Translations under genes and position numbers: made by a program
In this document: positions 1-8,405 of the stretch, piece after piece
Layout: every line of letters starts with the position of its first letter
Numbering within the stretch: the first letter of the stretch is position 1
The notes under the pieces: model-generated
Seen by the model: the letters and a program-made list of their open reading frames with translations, nothing else
Told to the model about the DNA's origin: nothing
The model's database searches: none
Assembly: GCF_042434095.1 (NCBI RefSeq)
Contig: NZ_JBHLUE010000004.1
Location: forward strand, 744,001 to 808,000
Direction of reading: 5' to 3'
Origin: KBS50 sp042434095
GTDB taxonomy: Bacteria; Actinomycetota; Actinomycetes; Mycobacteriales; Micromonosporaceae
DNA: 64,000 nucleotides

Positions 1-1122
1 CACGCCGGTGAGGCCACCGAAGAGGAACGTGGTGAGGAAGCCGATGGCCCAGAGCATCGGGGTCTCGAAGCTGAGCTGGCCCCGCCACATGGTGCCGATC
101 CAGTTGAAGAACTTCATGCCGGTGGGCACCGCGATCAGGTAGCTGAGGAAGCTGAAGAACGGCAGCAGCACCTGGCCGGTGGCGAACATGTGGTGCGCCC
201 ACACGCTCATCGACAGGGCCGCGATGGCGATGGTGGCGCCCACCAGGCCCTTGTAGCCGAACACCGGCTTGCGGGAGAAGACCGGGATGACCTCGGTGAT
301 GATGCCGAAGAACGGCAGCGCCACGATGTAGACCTCGGGGTGGCCGAAGAACCAGAACAGGTGCTGCCAGAGCAGCGGCCCGCCGGTGGCCGGGTCGTAC
401 ACGTGGGCGCCGAGGATGCGGTCGGCGGCCAGTGCGAACAGCGCGGCGGCCAGCAGCGGGAAGACCATGATCACGAGCAGGCTGGTGATCAGGATGTTCC
501 ACGTGAAGATCGGCATCCGGAACATCGTCATGCCGGGCGCGCGCAGGGTCAGGATCGTCGTGATCATGTTGACCGCGCCGAGGATCGTGCCGAGACCGGA
601 GATGGCCAGGCCGACCACCCACATGTTCGCGCCCACGCCCGGCGAGTTGACCACGTCGCTCAGCGGCGTGTACGCGAACCAGCCGAAGTCCGCCGCGCCT
701 CCCGGGGTGAGGAAGCCGGCCAGCGCCAGCGACCCGCCGAAGAAGTACAGCCAGTAGGCGAAGCTGTTCAACCGCGGGAACGAGACGTCCGGCGCGCCGA
801 TCTGGAGCGGCGTGACGAAGTTCGCGAAGGCGAACACGATCGGCGTCGCGAAGAACAGCAGCATGATCGTGCCGTGCATCGTGAACAGCTGGTTGTACTG
901 CTCCGGCGACAGGAACTGCAGGCCCGGGCGGGCCAGCTCGGCCCGCATCAGCAGGGCCATGAAGCCGCCGATCAAGAAGAACGCGAAGGCGGTGACCATG
1001 TACATGATCCCGATCTGCTTCGCGTCCGTCGTACGCAGCAGCCGCGTGAGAGCAGATCCCTTGACCTGCTGCCGGACCGGCCAGGGCCGGGTCACGATCG
1101 GCTTGGGTGCGACGGTGGTCAC
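1..1122 (-). CDS. ctaD: Cytochrome c oxidase subunit I, amino-terminal part (cut by window edge)
   Basis: Catalytic subunit of the aa3-type terminal oxidase in the cytoplasmic membrane, reducing oxygen to water with proton pumping. The 374 visible residues contain several hydrophobic helices, the haem-ligand region MHGT (His83), the copper-B/tyrosine motif WFFGHPEVY (His261, Tyr265), the second copper-B pair His310-His311 and the PTGMKFF lysine of the K channel. The GTG start at 1122 reads VTTVAPKPIV. The carboxy-terminal third, including the last haem ligands, lies beyond base 1. The family is normally about 550-580 residues. The next upstream gene on this strand is a monooxygenase, so nothing here shows the rest of a cta operon. 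Confidence 0.96.
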   Translation of the reverse strand, partial: MTTVAPKPIVTRPWPVRQQVKGSALTRLLRTTDAKQIGIMYMVTAFAFFLIGGFMALLMRAELARPGLQFLSPEQYNQLFTMHGTIMLLFFATPIVFAFANFVTPLQIGAPDVSFPRLNSFAYWLYFFGGSLALAGFLTPGGAADFGWFAYTPLSDVVNSPGVGANMWVVGLAISGLGTILGAVNMITTILTLRAPGMTMFRMPIFTWNILITSLLVIMVFPLLAAALFALAADRILGAHVYDPATGGPLLWQHLFWFFGHPEVYIVALPFFGIITEVIPVFSRKPVFGYKGLVGATIAIAALSMSVWAHHMFATGQVLLPFFSFLSYLIAVPTGMKFFNWIGTMWRGQLSFETPMLWAIGFLTTFLFGGLTGV

Positions 1123-1240
1123 CAGTGGCCTCCGGTTCTCGTTCGTCCCACTCGGCACGCCGGAGATGTGGCTGGGCGTACCTGAAGAGCGAGGATAGTC
1201 CCCGGGACGGGGGGTCACTCGGGCGGGTGGCCGGCGGCGA

Positions 1241-2347
1241 TCAGGCCGGTTCCCGCAGCAGCCGGTAGTGCGCCTGGAAAATCCGCCCGCCGCGGCCGCG
1301 CAGCACCGGGTCGCGCACGGCCGGCGGCACGTTCCGGGTCCGGTCCCGGTCGTGGGTCCGGTCGCGCACCCACTTCGCCCGCGGTCGCCGGCGCGCCTCG
1401 TACGCCCGGAGCGCCTCCTCGACGCTGGCCGCGGCCCGCAGCGTGGCGGCCAGCACGACGGCGTCCTCGACGGCCATGGCGGCGCCCTGGGACAGGGTGG
1501 GCGCGGTGGCGTGCGCGGCGTCGCCGACCAGCACCACCCGGCCGTTCGACCAGCGCCCCAGGTCGAGCTCGTCGGTCAGCGCGGCCCGGACGTCCCGGAG
1601 CGCGTCGAGCACCGCGGGCACCGGCCCGCCGTACCCGGCGAAGATCTGCCGGAGCCGGGCGGTCGGGTCGGCCGGCACCTCGCTGCCGGCCTCGTCGGCA
1701 TAGCAGCACAGCCGGCCGCCACCCATCGGCATCACCAGGAAGCCGGCCCGCTGGCCGAGCACCGCGACCCAGTCGCACACGTCCGGCCGGCCGTCGACCA
1801 CACCGCGGTAGGCCACCTGCCCGGCCGGGCGCGGCGGGCCACCGAGGGCGGCCAGGGTCCGCACCATCGAGCGCGGTCCGTCGGCGCCGACGACCAGGTC
1901 GTACGTCTGCTCCGCGCCGTCGGCGAAGATCACTTGAACGCCGTGCCGCCCCGGCCGGAACTCGTACGCCTCGACGCCGTACCGGACCGCGCCCTCGGCG
2001 CCGGCGAGCAGCACCTCGTGCAGGTCGGACCGCGGCAGCGCCCGGCACTCGCCCACCCCGGCCCACAGCCCGCGCAGGTCCACCTCGCAGAGCTGCTGGC
2101 CGGACGCGTCGAGAAAGCGCTGCCGCTCGATCACCTGGCCGAGCCGGCGGAGCGGCGCATCCAGCTCCAGATCGCGCAGCGCCCGGTCGGCGTTGCCGGG
2201 CAGGAAGATGCCCTCGTCGCAGCGGGCGGGACCGGGCAGCCGCTCGGCCACCTCGGGACGAAACCCGGCGAGCCGCAACGCGCGGGCCGCCGCCAGCCCG
2301 GCGATGCCCGCTCCCACGACGAGGATGCGGAGGGTGGACTCGATCAT
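1241..2347 (-). CDS. FAD-dependent monooxygenase (PHBH fold)
   Basis: Predicted flavoprotein hydroxylase of 368 residues, using NAD(P)H and oxygen on an unknown, probably aromatic, substrate. The amino terminus carries the dinucleotide-binding motif VGAGIAGLAAARAL (about residues 11-24). A GADGPRS segment sits mid-protein, and the second FAD motif GDAAHATAPTLSQGAAM lies near residue 285, the order expected for the p-hydroxybenzoate hydroxylase superfamily. The ATG at 2347 directly precedes IESTLRILVV, which fixes the start. Length is normal for single-domain members. It is transcribed divergently from the endoglucanase gene and has no pathway neighbours, so the substrate cannot be inferred. 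Confidence 0.9.
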   Translation of the reverse strand: MIESTLRILVVGAGIAGLAAARALRLAGFRPEVAERLPGPARCDEGIFLPGNADRALRDLELDAPLRRLGQVIERQRFLDASGQQLCEVDLRGLWAGVGECRALPRSDLHEVLLAGAEGAVRYGVEAYEFRPGRHGVQVIFADGAEQTYDLVVGADGPRSMVRTLAALGGPPRPAGQVAYRGVVDGRPDVCDWVAVLGQRAGFLVMPMGGGRLCCYADEAGSEVPADPTARLRQIFAGYGGPVPAVLDALRDVRAALTDELDLGRWSNGRVVLVGDAAHATAPTLSQGAAMAVEDAVVLAATLRAAASVEEALRAYEARRRPRAKWVRDRTHDRDRTRNVPPAVRDPVLRGRGGRIFQAHYRLLREPA

Positions 2348-2606
2348 TGCGGGGCGACGCCTTCCGCGAGGTGTCGATACTCGTCGAAGGCAGAAGGCTA
2401 CTGTATGCCACCGCCGGGCCGATAGCGCCGATTCGGATTCACCGCCGGACCGGCCTGGCCGTGGCGGACGGCATTCGGCCAGGTCAGTCGGCGCGGAAGG
2501 GCGGCCCGCGGGGCCCGCGGGAGGATCGGGTCCACCCGAACGGATGCTCGGGATGAACCGGCGCAGTTGCGCAGTCGTTTCAACCATGTAAATGTGTGAA
2601 GTGTCA

Positions 2607-2620
2607 TGGGAGCGCTCCCG
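2607..2620. promoter_or_regulatory. CebR/CelR-like operator upstream of the endoglucanase
   Basis: TGGGAGCGCTCCCG matches 13 of 14 positions of TGGGAGCGCTCCCA, the known operator of the LacI-family cellobiose-responsive repressors CebR (Streptomyces) and CelR (Thermobifida). It lies 28 bp before the GH12 start codon, where bound repressor would block transcription. The rest of the 300-bp divergent gap (2348-2647) shows no other clear signal. Confidence 0.75.
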
Positions 2621-2647
2621 GCCCCCCGAATCCCCACCAGGAGCATC

Positions 2648-3793
2648 ATGAGACGCCCGATCCGCACCCTCCTCGCCGCCTGCCTGATGGCCGCCGGCGG
2701 ACTCGTCGCGGTCGTCGCCGCCAACCCGGCGTCCGCGGACACCCAGATCTGCGACCAGTACGGCTCGACCACAATCGGCGGCCGGTACGTGGTGCAGAAC
2801 AACCGCTGGGGCACCTCGGCCCAGCAGTGCATCAACGTGACGAGCACCGGCTTCGCCATCACCACCCAGCAGGGCTCGGCGCCCACCAACGGCGCGCCGG
2901 TCTCGTACCCGTCGATCTTCCTCGGCTGCCACTACACCAACTGCTCCCCCGGCTCCCCCCTGCCGATGCAGCTGGGCAGCATCGGCAGCGCCACCAGCAG
3001 CATCAGCTACAACTACGTCAGCGGCGCCATCTACGACGCCTCGTACGACATCTGGCTGGACCCGACGCCGAAGAAGGACGGGGTCAACCAGATGGAGGTC
3101 ATGATCTGGCTCAACCGGCAGGGCTCGATCCAGCCGATCGGCTCGGTGGTGGGCAACGTCAACATCGCCGGTCGCACCTGGGAGGTGTGGCGCGGCAGCA
3201 ACGGCTCCAACAACGTCATCTCGTACGTCGCGCCGTCGGCCATCAGCAGCCTCAACTTCAGTGTGCTCGACTTCCTGGCCGACGTGCGCAACCGGGGCGC
3301 CATCACCAACGCCTGGTATCTGACCAGCATCCAGGCCGGCTTCGAGCCCTGGCAGGGTGGCGCCGGACTGGCCGTCAACAGCTTCTCGGCCACCGTCAAC
3401 GGCGGCACCCCACCGACCGGCGGACCGACCGGCGGCCCCACCGGCGGACCGACCAACCCGCCCCCGGGCAACAGCTCGTGCCGGGTCACCTACAAGCCGA
3501 CCTCCACCTGGAACAACGGCTTCACCGCCGACGTGACGGTGACGAACACCGGCTCGAGCACCATCAACGGCTGGACGCTGACCTACAACCTGCCCTCGGG
3601 CCAGCAGGTCACCAACGCCTGGAACGCCACGGTCAGCCAGAGCGGCTCGGCCGTGACCGCCCGCAACATCAGCTACAACGGCACCATCGCGCCCGGTGGC
3701 ACCGCCAACTTCGGCTACCAGGGCACCCTGAACGGCAGCTACTCCTCGCCGACCAGCTTCGCCCTGAACGGCACCGCCTGCGCCACGGGCTGA
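2648..3793 (+). CDS. Secreted GH12 endoglucanase with CBM2
   Basis: Secreted beta-1,4-glucanase of 381 residues. Residues 1-30 are a signal peptide ending ANPASA. The GH12 domain (about 31-250) opens with DTQICDQYGSTT, as in Streptomyces CelB-type enzymes. Expected catalytic residues are visible: nucleophile Glu150 in NQMEVMIW and acid/base Glu233 in GFEPWQGG. A Pro/Gly/Thr linker (about 251-281) leads to a family 2 cellulose-binding module ending NGTACATG, with Cys near both ends of the module. The ATG at 2648 was chosen because AGGAG sits 4 nt before it and the signal peptide follows at once. The CebR-like box upstream implies induction by cello-oligosaccharides. Confidence 0.95.
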   Translation: MRRPIRTLLAACLMAAGGLVAVVAANPASADTQICDQYGSTTIGGRYVVQNNRWGTSAQQCINVTSTGFAITTQQGSAPTNGAPVSYPSIFLGCHYTNCSPGSPLPMQLGSIGSATSSISYNYVSGAIYDASYDIWLDPTPKKDGVNQMEVMIWLNRQGSIQPIGSVVGNVNIAGRTWEVWRGSNGSNNVISYVAPSAISSLNFSVLDFLADVRNRGAITNAWYLTSIQAGFEPWQGGAGLAVNSFSATVNGGTPPTGGPTGGPTGGPTNPPPGNSSCRVTYKPTSTWNNGFTADVTVTNTGSSTINGWTLTYNLPSGQQVTNAWNATVSQSGSAVTARNISYNGTIAPGGTANFGYQGTLNGSYSSPTSFALNGTACATG

Positions 3794-3815
3794 CCAGGAA
3801 AACGCCCTCCGACCA

Positions 3816-3857
3816 GGCATCGCCGGTCGGCCCGCTCCCGGGCCGGCCGGCGATGCC
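3816..3857 (+). terminator. Hairpin terminator after the endoglucanase
   Basis: Inverted repeat of 19 bp (3816-3834 with 3839-3857) with one G-T pair and a 4-nt loop. It starts 23 bp after the endoglucanase stop. No U-tract follows, as is usual in actinobacteria. Confidence 0.75.
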
Positions 3858-3960
3858 GCGTCAGTCGCGGCCCGGCAAGGTCCACAGTGCAGCCGCCCGG
3901 TACGGATACGTCGAGTTTTACTGTGGACAATTATCGATCCAGCCATCCATTGATCGCTGA

Positions 3961-4007
3961 CGAGAAGTGCGGTTACATAGCGAGAGCGACCGGTTACTCA
4001 CTTCTCG
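3961..4007. promoter_or_regulatory. Spaced inverted repeat in the leader of the DUF5753 regulator
   Basis: CGAGAAGTG (3961-3969) is repeated in inverted form as CACTTCTCG (3999-4007), just before the ribosome binding site of the regulator at 4019. The spacing of 29 bp puts the arms about four helical turns apart centre to centre, which could suit an autoregulatory operator, or the arms could pair in the mRNA leader. Function is inferred. Confidence 0.35.
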
Positions 4008-4018
4008 GGGGTGGCGAG

Positions 4019-4906
4019 ATGCCGACGGTCACGGACGCCGGTTCGACCGTTCCGCGCCGCCAGTTGGGGCGCCGGCTGCGCCAGTTGCGCGAGGAGGCCG
4101 GCATCACCGTCAAGGCGGCCGCCGACGCCCTGGAGTGGTCGACCCCCAAGCTCTGGCGCATCGAGGGCGGGATGGTCTCGATGCGGTCCCTCGACGTCGA
4201 GGCCATGTGCCGGGTCTACGCCGCGCCCGGGGCGGTGACCGAGGAGCTGATGGCGCTGGCCAAGCAGACCCGGGCCCGCGGCTGGTGGCACGCGTACGCC
4301 GACGTCATCCCGGGCTGGTTCGAGCTGTACGTCGGGCTGGAGGCCGCGGCCAGCCGGCTGCGGACGTACGCCCCCGAGGTGGTGCCGGGGCTGCTGCGCA
4401 CCGAGGCGTACGCCGAGGAGGCCCTGCGGGTCACCCAGCCGGCGCTGCCCGACGAGGCCGTCCGGCGGATGGTCGCGGTGACCAGCCACCGGCAGGCCGC
4501 GCTGTCCCGGCGCAGCCCGCCACCGCCCCGGCTGGAGGTGGTGCTCAACGAGTCGGTGCTGCGCCGGTCGCTGCAGGACCGTTCCGCCATGGCCGCCCAA
4601 CTGCGCCACATCATCGAGCTCGCCGAGCGGCGCACGGTGTCGGTGCGGATCATGCCGCTGGACGCCGGGCTGCACCCGGCCGTCGCGGCCGGCGGCACGT
4701 TCACGATCCTCACCTTCGCCCCCCGGGAGACCGGCGAGGCGGAGCCGCCCACGGTCTACCACGAGGGGCTGACCGCGGCCACGTACCTGGACAAGGCCGT
4801 CGACGTGGAGGCGTACGACGCGGCCTGGACCGCGCTGCGCGGGGCCGTGCTGGACGACGCCGACTCCGCGGCGCTGCTCGCGGAGGCCGCGAAGGCGTAC
4901 GGCTGA
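4019..4906 (+). CDS. HTH (XRE-type) regulator with DUF5753, orphan
   Basis: DNA-binding regulator of 295 residues. The amino-terminal helix-turn-helix (about residues 15-75) reads GRRLRQLREEAGITVKAAAD and ALEWSTPKLWRIEGG. The remainder is the DUF5753 ligand-like domain, with ARGWWHAYADVIPGWFELYVGLE and VPGLLRTEAYAE. ATG 4019 is preferred over an upstream in-frame start because GGTGGCGAG precedes it and the HTH begins directly after. Relatives are usually followed by a small DUF397 gene, as at 18493. Here the next gene is a convergent aldo/keto reductase 8 bp away, so the usual partner is absent. Confidence 0.9.
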   Translation: MPTVTDAGSTVPRRQLGRRLRQLREEAGITVKAAADALEWSTPKLWRIEGGMVSMRSLDVEAMCRVYAAPGAVTEELMALAKQTRARGWWHAYADVIPGWFELYVGLEAAASRLRTYAPEVVPGLLRTEAYAEEALRVTQPALPDEAVRRMVAVTSHRQAALSRRSPPPPRLEVVLNESVLRRSLQDRSAMAAQLRHIIELAERRTVSVRIMPLDAGLHPAVAAGGTFTILTFAPRETGEAEPPTVYHEGLTAATYLDKAVDVEAYDAAWTALRGAVLDDADSAALLAEAAKAYG

Positions 4907-4914
4907 GCCGGTGA

Positions 4915-5700
4915 TCAGCCCGCGAGGCCGTCGATCTCGGCCAGCTCCCCCTCGTCCAGGGAAAAGCCGAAGATGTCCAGGTTGGACCTGATCCGCTCCG
5001 GCGTACCCGATTTCGGGATCACCACGAAGCCGTGGTCGACGTGCCAGCGCAGCACGACCTGGGCCGGCGTCACGCCGTGCGCCTCGGCGATCCGGGTCAG
5101 CACCGGGTCGCTCAGGTTGGTGTTCTTGAAGGCGCTGTAGCCCTCCAGCACCACGTCGCGGTCCCGGTGCTCGGCGACCAGCCGGCCGTCGTAGAGGGCG
5201 GGGCTCCAGCGGATCTGGTTGACCGCCGGGGTCTCGCCGGTCTCCCGGATCAGCTCGTCCAGCTGGGCGGTGCTGTAGTTGCTCACGCCCGCGGCCCGGA
5301 GCCGGCCGTCCGCGCGGGCGGCCAGGAACGCCCGCCACGTGGCCACGCCCGCGCCGCGGGACGGCGGCCAGTGGATCAGCCAGAGATCGACGTAGTCGGT
5401 GCCCAACGCCGCGAGGCTGGCGTCCAGCGTCTCCCGCTCCCGGCCGGCCCGATCGGGCGGCAGCTTCGTGGTGATGAAGATGTCCTCCCGGGGCACGCCG
5501 CTGTCCCGGACGGCGCGGCCCACCTCCGCCTCGTTCCCGTACATGGTGGCCGTGTCCAGGAGCCGGTAGCCGGCCTCCAGGGCGGTCCGGACGGCCTCGT
5601 ACCCACTCCGGCCGGTGAGCTGCCAGGTGCCGAAGCCGACCAGCGGCATCGACACCTTTCCCGCGAGCTCGACGGACGGCTGTCCAGCGGTTGTCGTCAT
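4915..5700 (-). CDS. Aldo/keto reductase
   Basis: NADPH-dependent carbonyl reductase of 261 residues, (beta/alpha)8 fold. The catalytic tetrad is complete: Asp49, Tyr54 (MYGNEAEVG), Lys79 (TTKLPPD) and His110 (WLIHWPP). The cofactor end IPKSGTPERIRSNL is present. It belongs to the same family as the 282-residue reductase at 51618 and shares its layout but is shorter. It converges on the DUF5753 regulator, with 8 bp between stop codons. The substrate is unknown; related enzymes reduce 2,5-diketogluconate, methylglyoxal or similar compounds. Confidence 0.93.
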   Translation of the reverse strand: MTTTAGQPSVELAGKVSMPLVGFGTWQLTGRSGYEAVRTALEAGYRLLDTATMYGNEAEVGRAVRDSGVPREDIFITTKLPPDRAGRERETLDASLAALGTDYVDLWLIHWPPSRGAGVATWRAFLAARADGRLRAAGVSNYSTAQLDELIRETGETPAVNQIRWSPALYDGRLVAEHRDRDVVLEGYSAFKNTNLSDPVLTRIAEAHGVTPAQVVLRWHVDHGFVVIPKSGTPERIRSNLDIFGFSLDEGELAEIDGLAG

Positions 5701-6113
5701 GCGCCATTCCTACCCGGCCGCCCCACCGGCATGCCTGAGACCCGACGGCGGCAGTCCGCGCCCACCCAGACCCGCCCGGTCCGCCCAGACCCGCCCGGTC
5801 CGCCCGGTCCGCCGAGAACCATCCCCGTACGTTGATGGTTGCGAGCGTCCAACTTATTGGCCGGGCCGGCAGGTTTATCCCTCGGGAAACCCGGGGACTC
5901 CACCTGGCAAGGCCGGGTCGGTGATCCGCCCCGGCCGAGCCAGGTCCCCGTTGACGTACCGCCGGATGGCTGCGTCGGTGGGAGACGGCCAGAGCGCGGC
6001 GACGTTCCCACCGGGAGCGGCGCCGCGCGCTCTGTGTCCGCCCGCCCGCCGGCGGAAACACGGGACCGGACCCGCCGCGACCGACGGTCGACGGCGGGCC
6101 CGGCCGGGGTGTG
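5701..6113. other. Gene-free stretch between two minus-strand genes
   Basis: 413 bp with no convincing coding frame. Bases 5768-5816 hold short direct repeats of CCCGCCCGGTCCGCC type. The rest includes a slightly AT-richer patch (5830-5890) that may carry the promoter of the reductase gene. I could not define a promoter with confidence. Confidence 0.4.
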
Positions 6114-6518
6114 TCAGGAAAGCACGCCGAGATGGAACGCTCGGTCAGTGAGCACTCCGGCGGTGTTGTAGGTGGTCACGAAGACGCCCGTGGCCAGGCC
6201 GGCCCGCCCGACGACGGTGACCGCACCGTCCGGCGCCGCGCCGACGCTGCCGGCGAAGCCCTGGGTGGCCAGGAAGGCGGACCGGGTGACGTCGTGGCTG
6301 AAGACGACCTGGTAGGCGCCGACGCCGAGCCGGATCGACGACACGACGCCGAAGCCCCGCGCCAGGGTGCCGTTGGCGTTGACGACGGCCCAGAACACCT
6401 GAGCGGTCGGCGGCATGCCGGCCACGGTGGCCGGGACGAGGGTACGGGTGGCCTCCTCGACCTCGGCCGGGCTCGGCTCCGGCTGCTGCATGACCTGCTC
6501 TTCGCTGGATTCGGACAT
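6114..6518 (-). CDS. Small beta-rich protein of unknown function
   Basis: 134 residues with no signal peptide or membrane segment. Residues 1-30 are acidic and Glu/Pro/Gln-rich. The remainder alternates hydrophobic and small residues (NANGTLARGFGVVSS, VVGRAGLATGVFVTTYN), suggesting one beta-sandwich unit. Segments of this style recur in actinobacterial and phage-associated surface proteins, but I cannot name the family. AAGGAG lies 10 nt before ATG 6518. It sits downstream of the expansin gene on the same strand with a 183-bp gap, so it probably has its own promoter. Confidence 0.75.
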   Translation of the reverse strand: MSESSEEQVMQQPEPSPAEVEEATRTLVPATVAGMPPTAQVFWAVVNANGTLARGFGVVSSIRLGVGAYQVVFSHDVTRSAFLATQGFAGSVGAAPDGAVTVVGRAGLATGVFVTTYNTAGVLTDRAFHLGVLS

Positions 6519-6701
6519 GATTGCGCTCCTTGCCCGGATCGGTTGATCGATCCGTGTTCCGAAGGGTGGCTTGGCTGCGGCCCGGGTCGACCGGCGGGCG
6601 AGCCTCCACTACTGAGAGTAATCAGAGCAGCCCACGGCACCTAGATCGAACAGGTGTCCAATCTCGGACAAGGAGAGCAAGCTAAATATTTCTCACTTTT
6701 G

Positions 6702-8117
6702 CTATCTGACGGTGCAGCCGACGTTCACCGGCGGGTCCGCGGCGCCGTTCACCACCATCCCCCAGCTGGTCCGGCCGCCCGCCGGGATCGCGCCGTTGTA
6801 GTTGGCGTTCGTGGCCACCACCCGCTGACCCGACTGGGTGGCGGTGGCGTTCCAGGCGCTGGCCAGCTGCTGGCTGCCGGGGAAGGTCAGCGTGCTGGTC
6901 CACGCGCTGCTGGCCGCCGTGCCGTTGTTGGCGACCGTCACCTCGGCCTGGAAGCCACCGGTCCACGAGCTGACCACCCGGTAGCTGGCCGCGCACGTGC
7001 CCGCCGGCCCCGTCGGGGTCGGGCTCACGGTCGGGCTGGCCGTCGGGCTCGGCCTCCCGGTGGGGCTGGGGCTCGCCGTCGGGCTCGGGCTGGCCGTGGG
7101 GCTCGCGCTCGCCGTCGGGGTCGGGCTGCCCGTCGGTCCGGTGCCGTCCGAGGTGGTGTAGCTGACCCGGGTGTACGCGGCCGAGCAGCGGCCGCCGCAG
7201 GAGGCGGGCAGGCTGAACCGGTATTCCCGGCCGTTGTTGATGAGGGCGTCGGTCACGTCCCGGACCCGGATCCGGTAGTCGGCGCCGCCCGCCGTGGTGG
7301 GATTGATGAGGTACGCCTGACCCATGTCGCTGTCCATTGTGGCGCTCTGCCACGCCCCGCCGGCGAAGTACTCCAGGCCGTGGATGCCGTTGGCCAGGTG
7401 CGACACGGCCACCGCCGTCCAGTAGGGCTGGGATCCCTGCAGGAACCCGATGTTGATGTCCCCGGTGTAGCCGGGCGCCGGCACGAAGTTCCAGGAGATG
7501 TGCCGGTTGTTCCAGTGATTGGGGTTCAGGTCCCCCACCGGCGTCCCGTTCTTGACGAACCGGTTGAGCGAGTCGGTGGACAGGTCCAGGTGGTACCGGT
7601 CGTCCCGGCACCAGGCGTTGCCGTCGCCGCAGCTGTCGGCCACCACCATGGTGAGGGTGGCCCCGTTGTACGCGTCGGAAACCCACGAGCCGTTGCGGCA
7701 GAACGGCTGGCCGGACGCCCCGTCGTTGGTTCCGGTGCAGTAGTCGCCGATGCTGACCTGGACGAACCGGCCGCAGTTGCGGCCGTTGTCCCAGAGGCCG
7801 ATCTTGTCGGCCTGGGACGGCGGCAGCGGGCGGGTCGGATAGGACGAGTAGTCGCCCGGCAGGTCGTAGACGTTGAGCGCCACGAAGTCCGGCGAATCGA
7901 GGGCGGACTGCGGGAGCCCGCAGCCGCCGTACGGGGCGCCGAGCGCGTCGAAGTGGGTGGCGTTGCCGGTCACCGGCGTGGTGGGCGGCGGCACGGTGGC
8001 GCCGACCCGGCCGGCCGGGAACAGCGCGGCCACCAGCACCGCCGCGGTCAGCAGGGCCAGCAGGAGCAGCGGGTACGGCCGGCGACGGGCGCCGGCCACG
8101 AGGGCGTACGGAGACAT
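6702..8117 (-). CDS. Secreted expansin-like protein with CBM2
   Basis: 471-residue secreted protein. After a hydrophobic signal segment (about residues 14-40), GNATHFDALGAPYGGCG begins a double-psi beta-barrel of expansin/GH45 type, with paired Cys and VVADSCGDGNAWCRDDRYHLDLS. A second beta domain (about 220-320, NRHISWNFVPAPGYTGDINI) matches the expansin D2 position. A (SPTPTAS)-type linker then leads to a CBM2 from about 370 to the end. Expansins loosen cellulose networks without hydrolysis. ATG 8117 was chosen over an upstream in-frame start because AGAAGG precedes it and the signal peptide then sits at the terminus. It may act with the GH12-CBM2 enzyme at 2648. Confidence 0.87.
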   Translation of the reverse strand: MSPYALVAGARRRPYPLLLLALLTAAVLVAALFPAGRVGATVPPPTTPVTGNATHFDALGAPYGGCGLPQSALDSPDFVALNVYDLPGDYSSYPTRPLPPSQADKIGLWDNGRNCGRFVQVSIGDYCTGTNDGASGQPFCRNGSWVSDAYNGATLTMVVADSCGDGNAWCRDDRYHLDLSTDSLNRFVKNGTPVGDLNPNHWNNRHISWNFVPAPGYTGDINIGFLQGSQPYWTAVAVSHLANGIHGLEYFAGGAWQSATMDSDMGQAYLINPTTAGGADYRIRVRDVTDALINNGREYRFSLPASCGGRCSAAYTRVSYTTSDGTGPTGSPTPTASASPTASPSPTASPSPTGRPSPTASPTVSPTPTGPAGTCAASYRVVSSWTGGFQAEVTVANNGTAASSAWTSTLTFPGSQQLASAWNATATQSGQRVVATNANYNGAIPAGGRTSWGMVVNGAADPPVNVGCTVR

Positions 8118-8405
8118 GGTGTGCCTTCTGTGAGCAGGATGGACCGACGGGTGGCAGTGGTGCCCTGTGTCACTGCCCGGCCATCCGCGCACGCCTATGT
8201 CACCACCCGCGCCAACCGGTGTCAAACGAGCTCCCACCGGCGCCCGCGGAGCACGTCAAACTATCGATGATATTGATTGCAACCCACTCGTCAAGAAGTT
8301 TCGCAACAAACAGACGTACCGTAGAAAGTCTTCTTGCGGCCGTTGCCGCCGTCGGCCCGGCGTGGCGGGATGGGACGACCCGCCCGCCCGTACCCGGAGG
8401 TCGTC

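Noticed and set aside
190..1185. Long plus-strand open frame across the first kilobase
   Set aside because: It is the antisense shadow of ctaD, whose helices and haem/copper motifs are unmistakable on the minus strand; the plus-strand product is His/Arg/Glu-rich with no domain.
1241..3946. A 901-residue minus-strand open frame that would fuse the monooxygenase to sequence opposite the endoglucanase
   Set aside because: Only the last 368 codons encode the FAD enzyme; the rest is the reverse complement of the GH12 gene. ATG 2347 directly precedes the FAD motif.
8220..8237. Possible CebR half-site (AGCTCCCA) upstream of the expansin gene
   Set aside because: Only one half matches and the other arm is absent, so it does not support repression by CebR.
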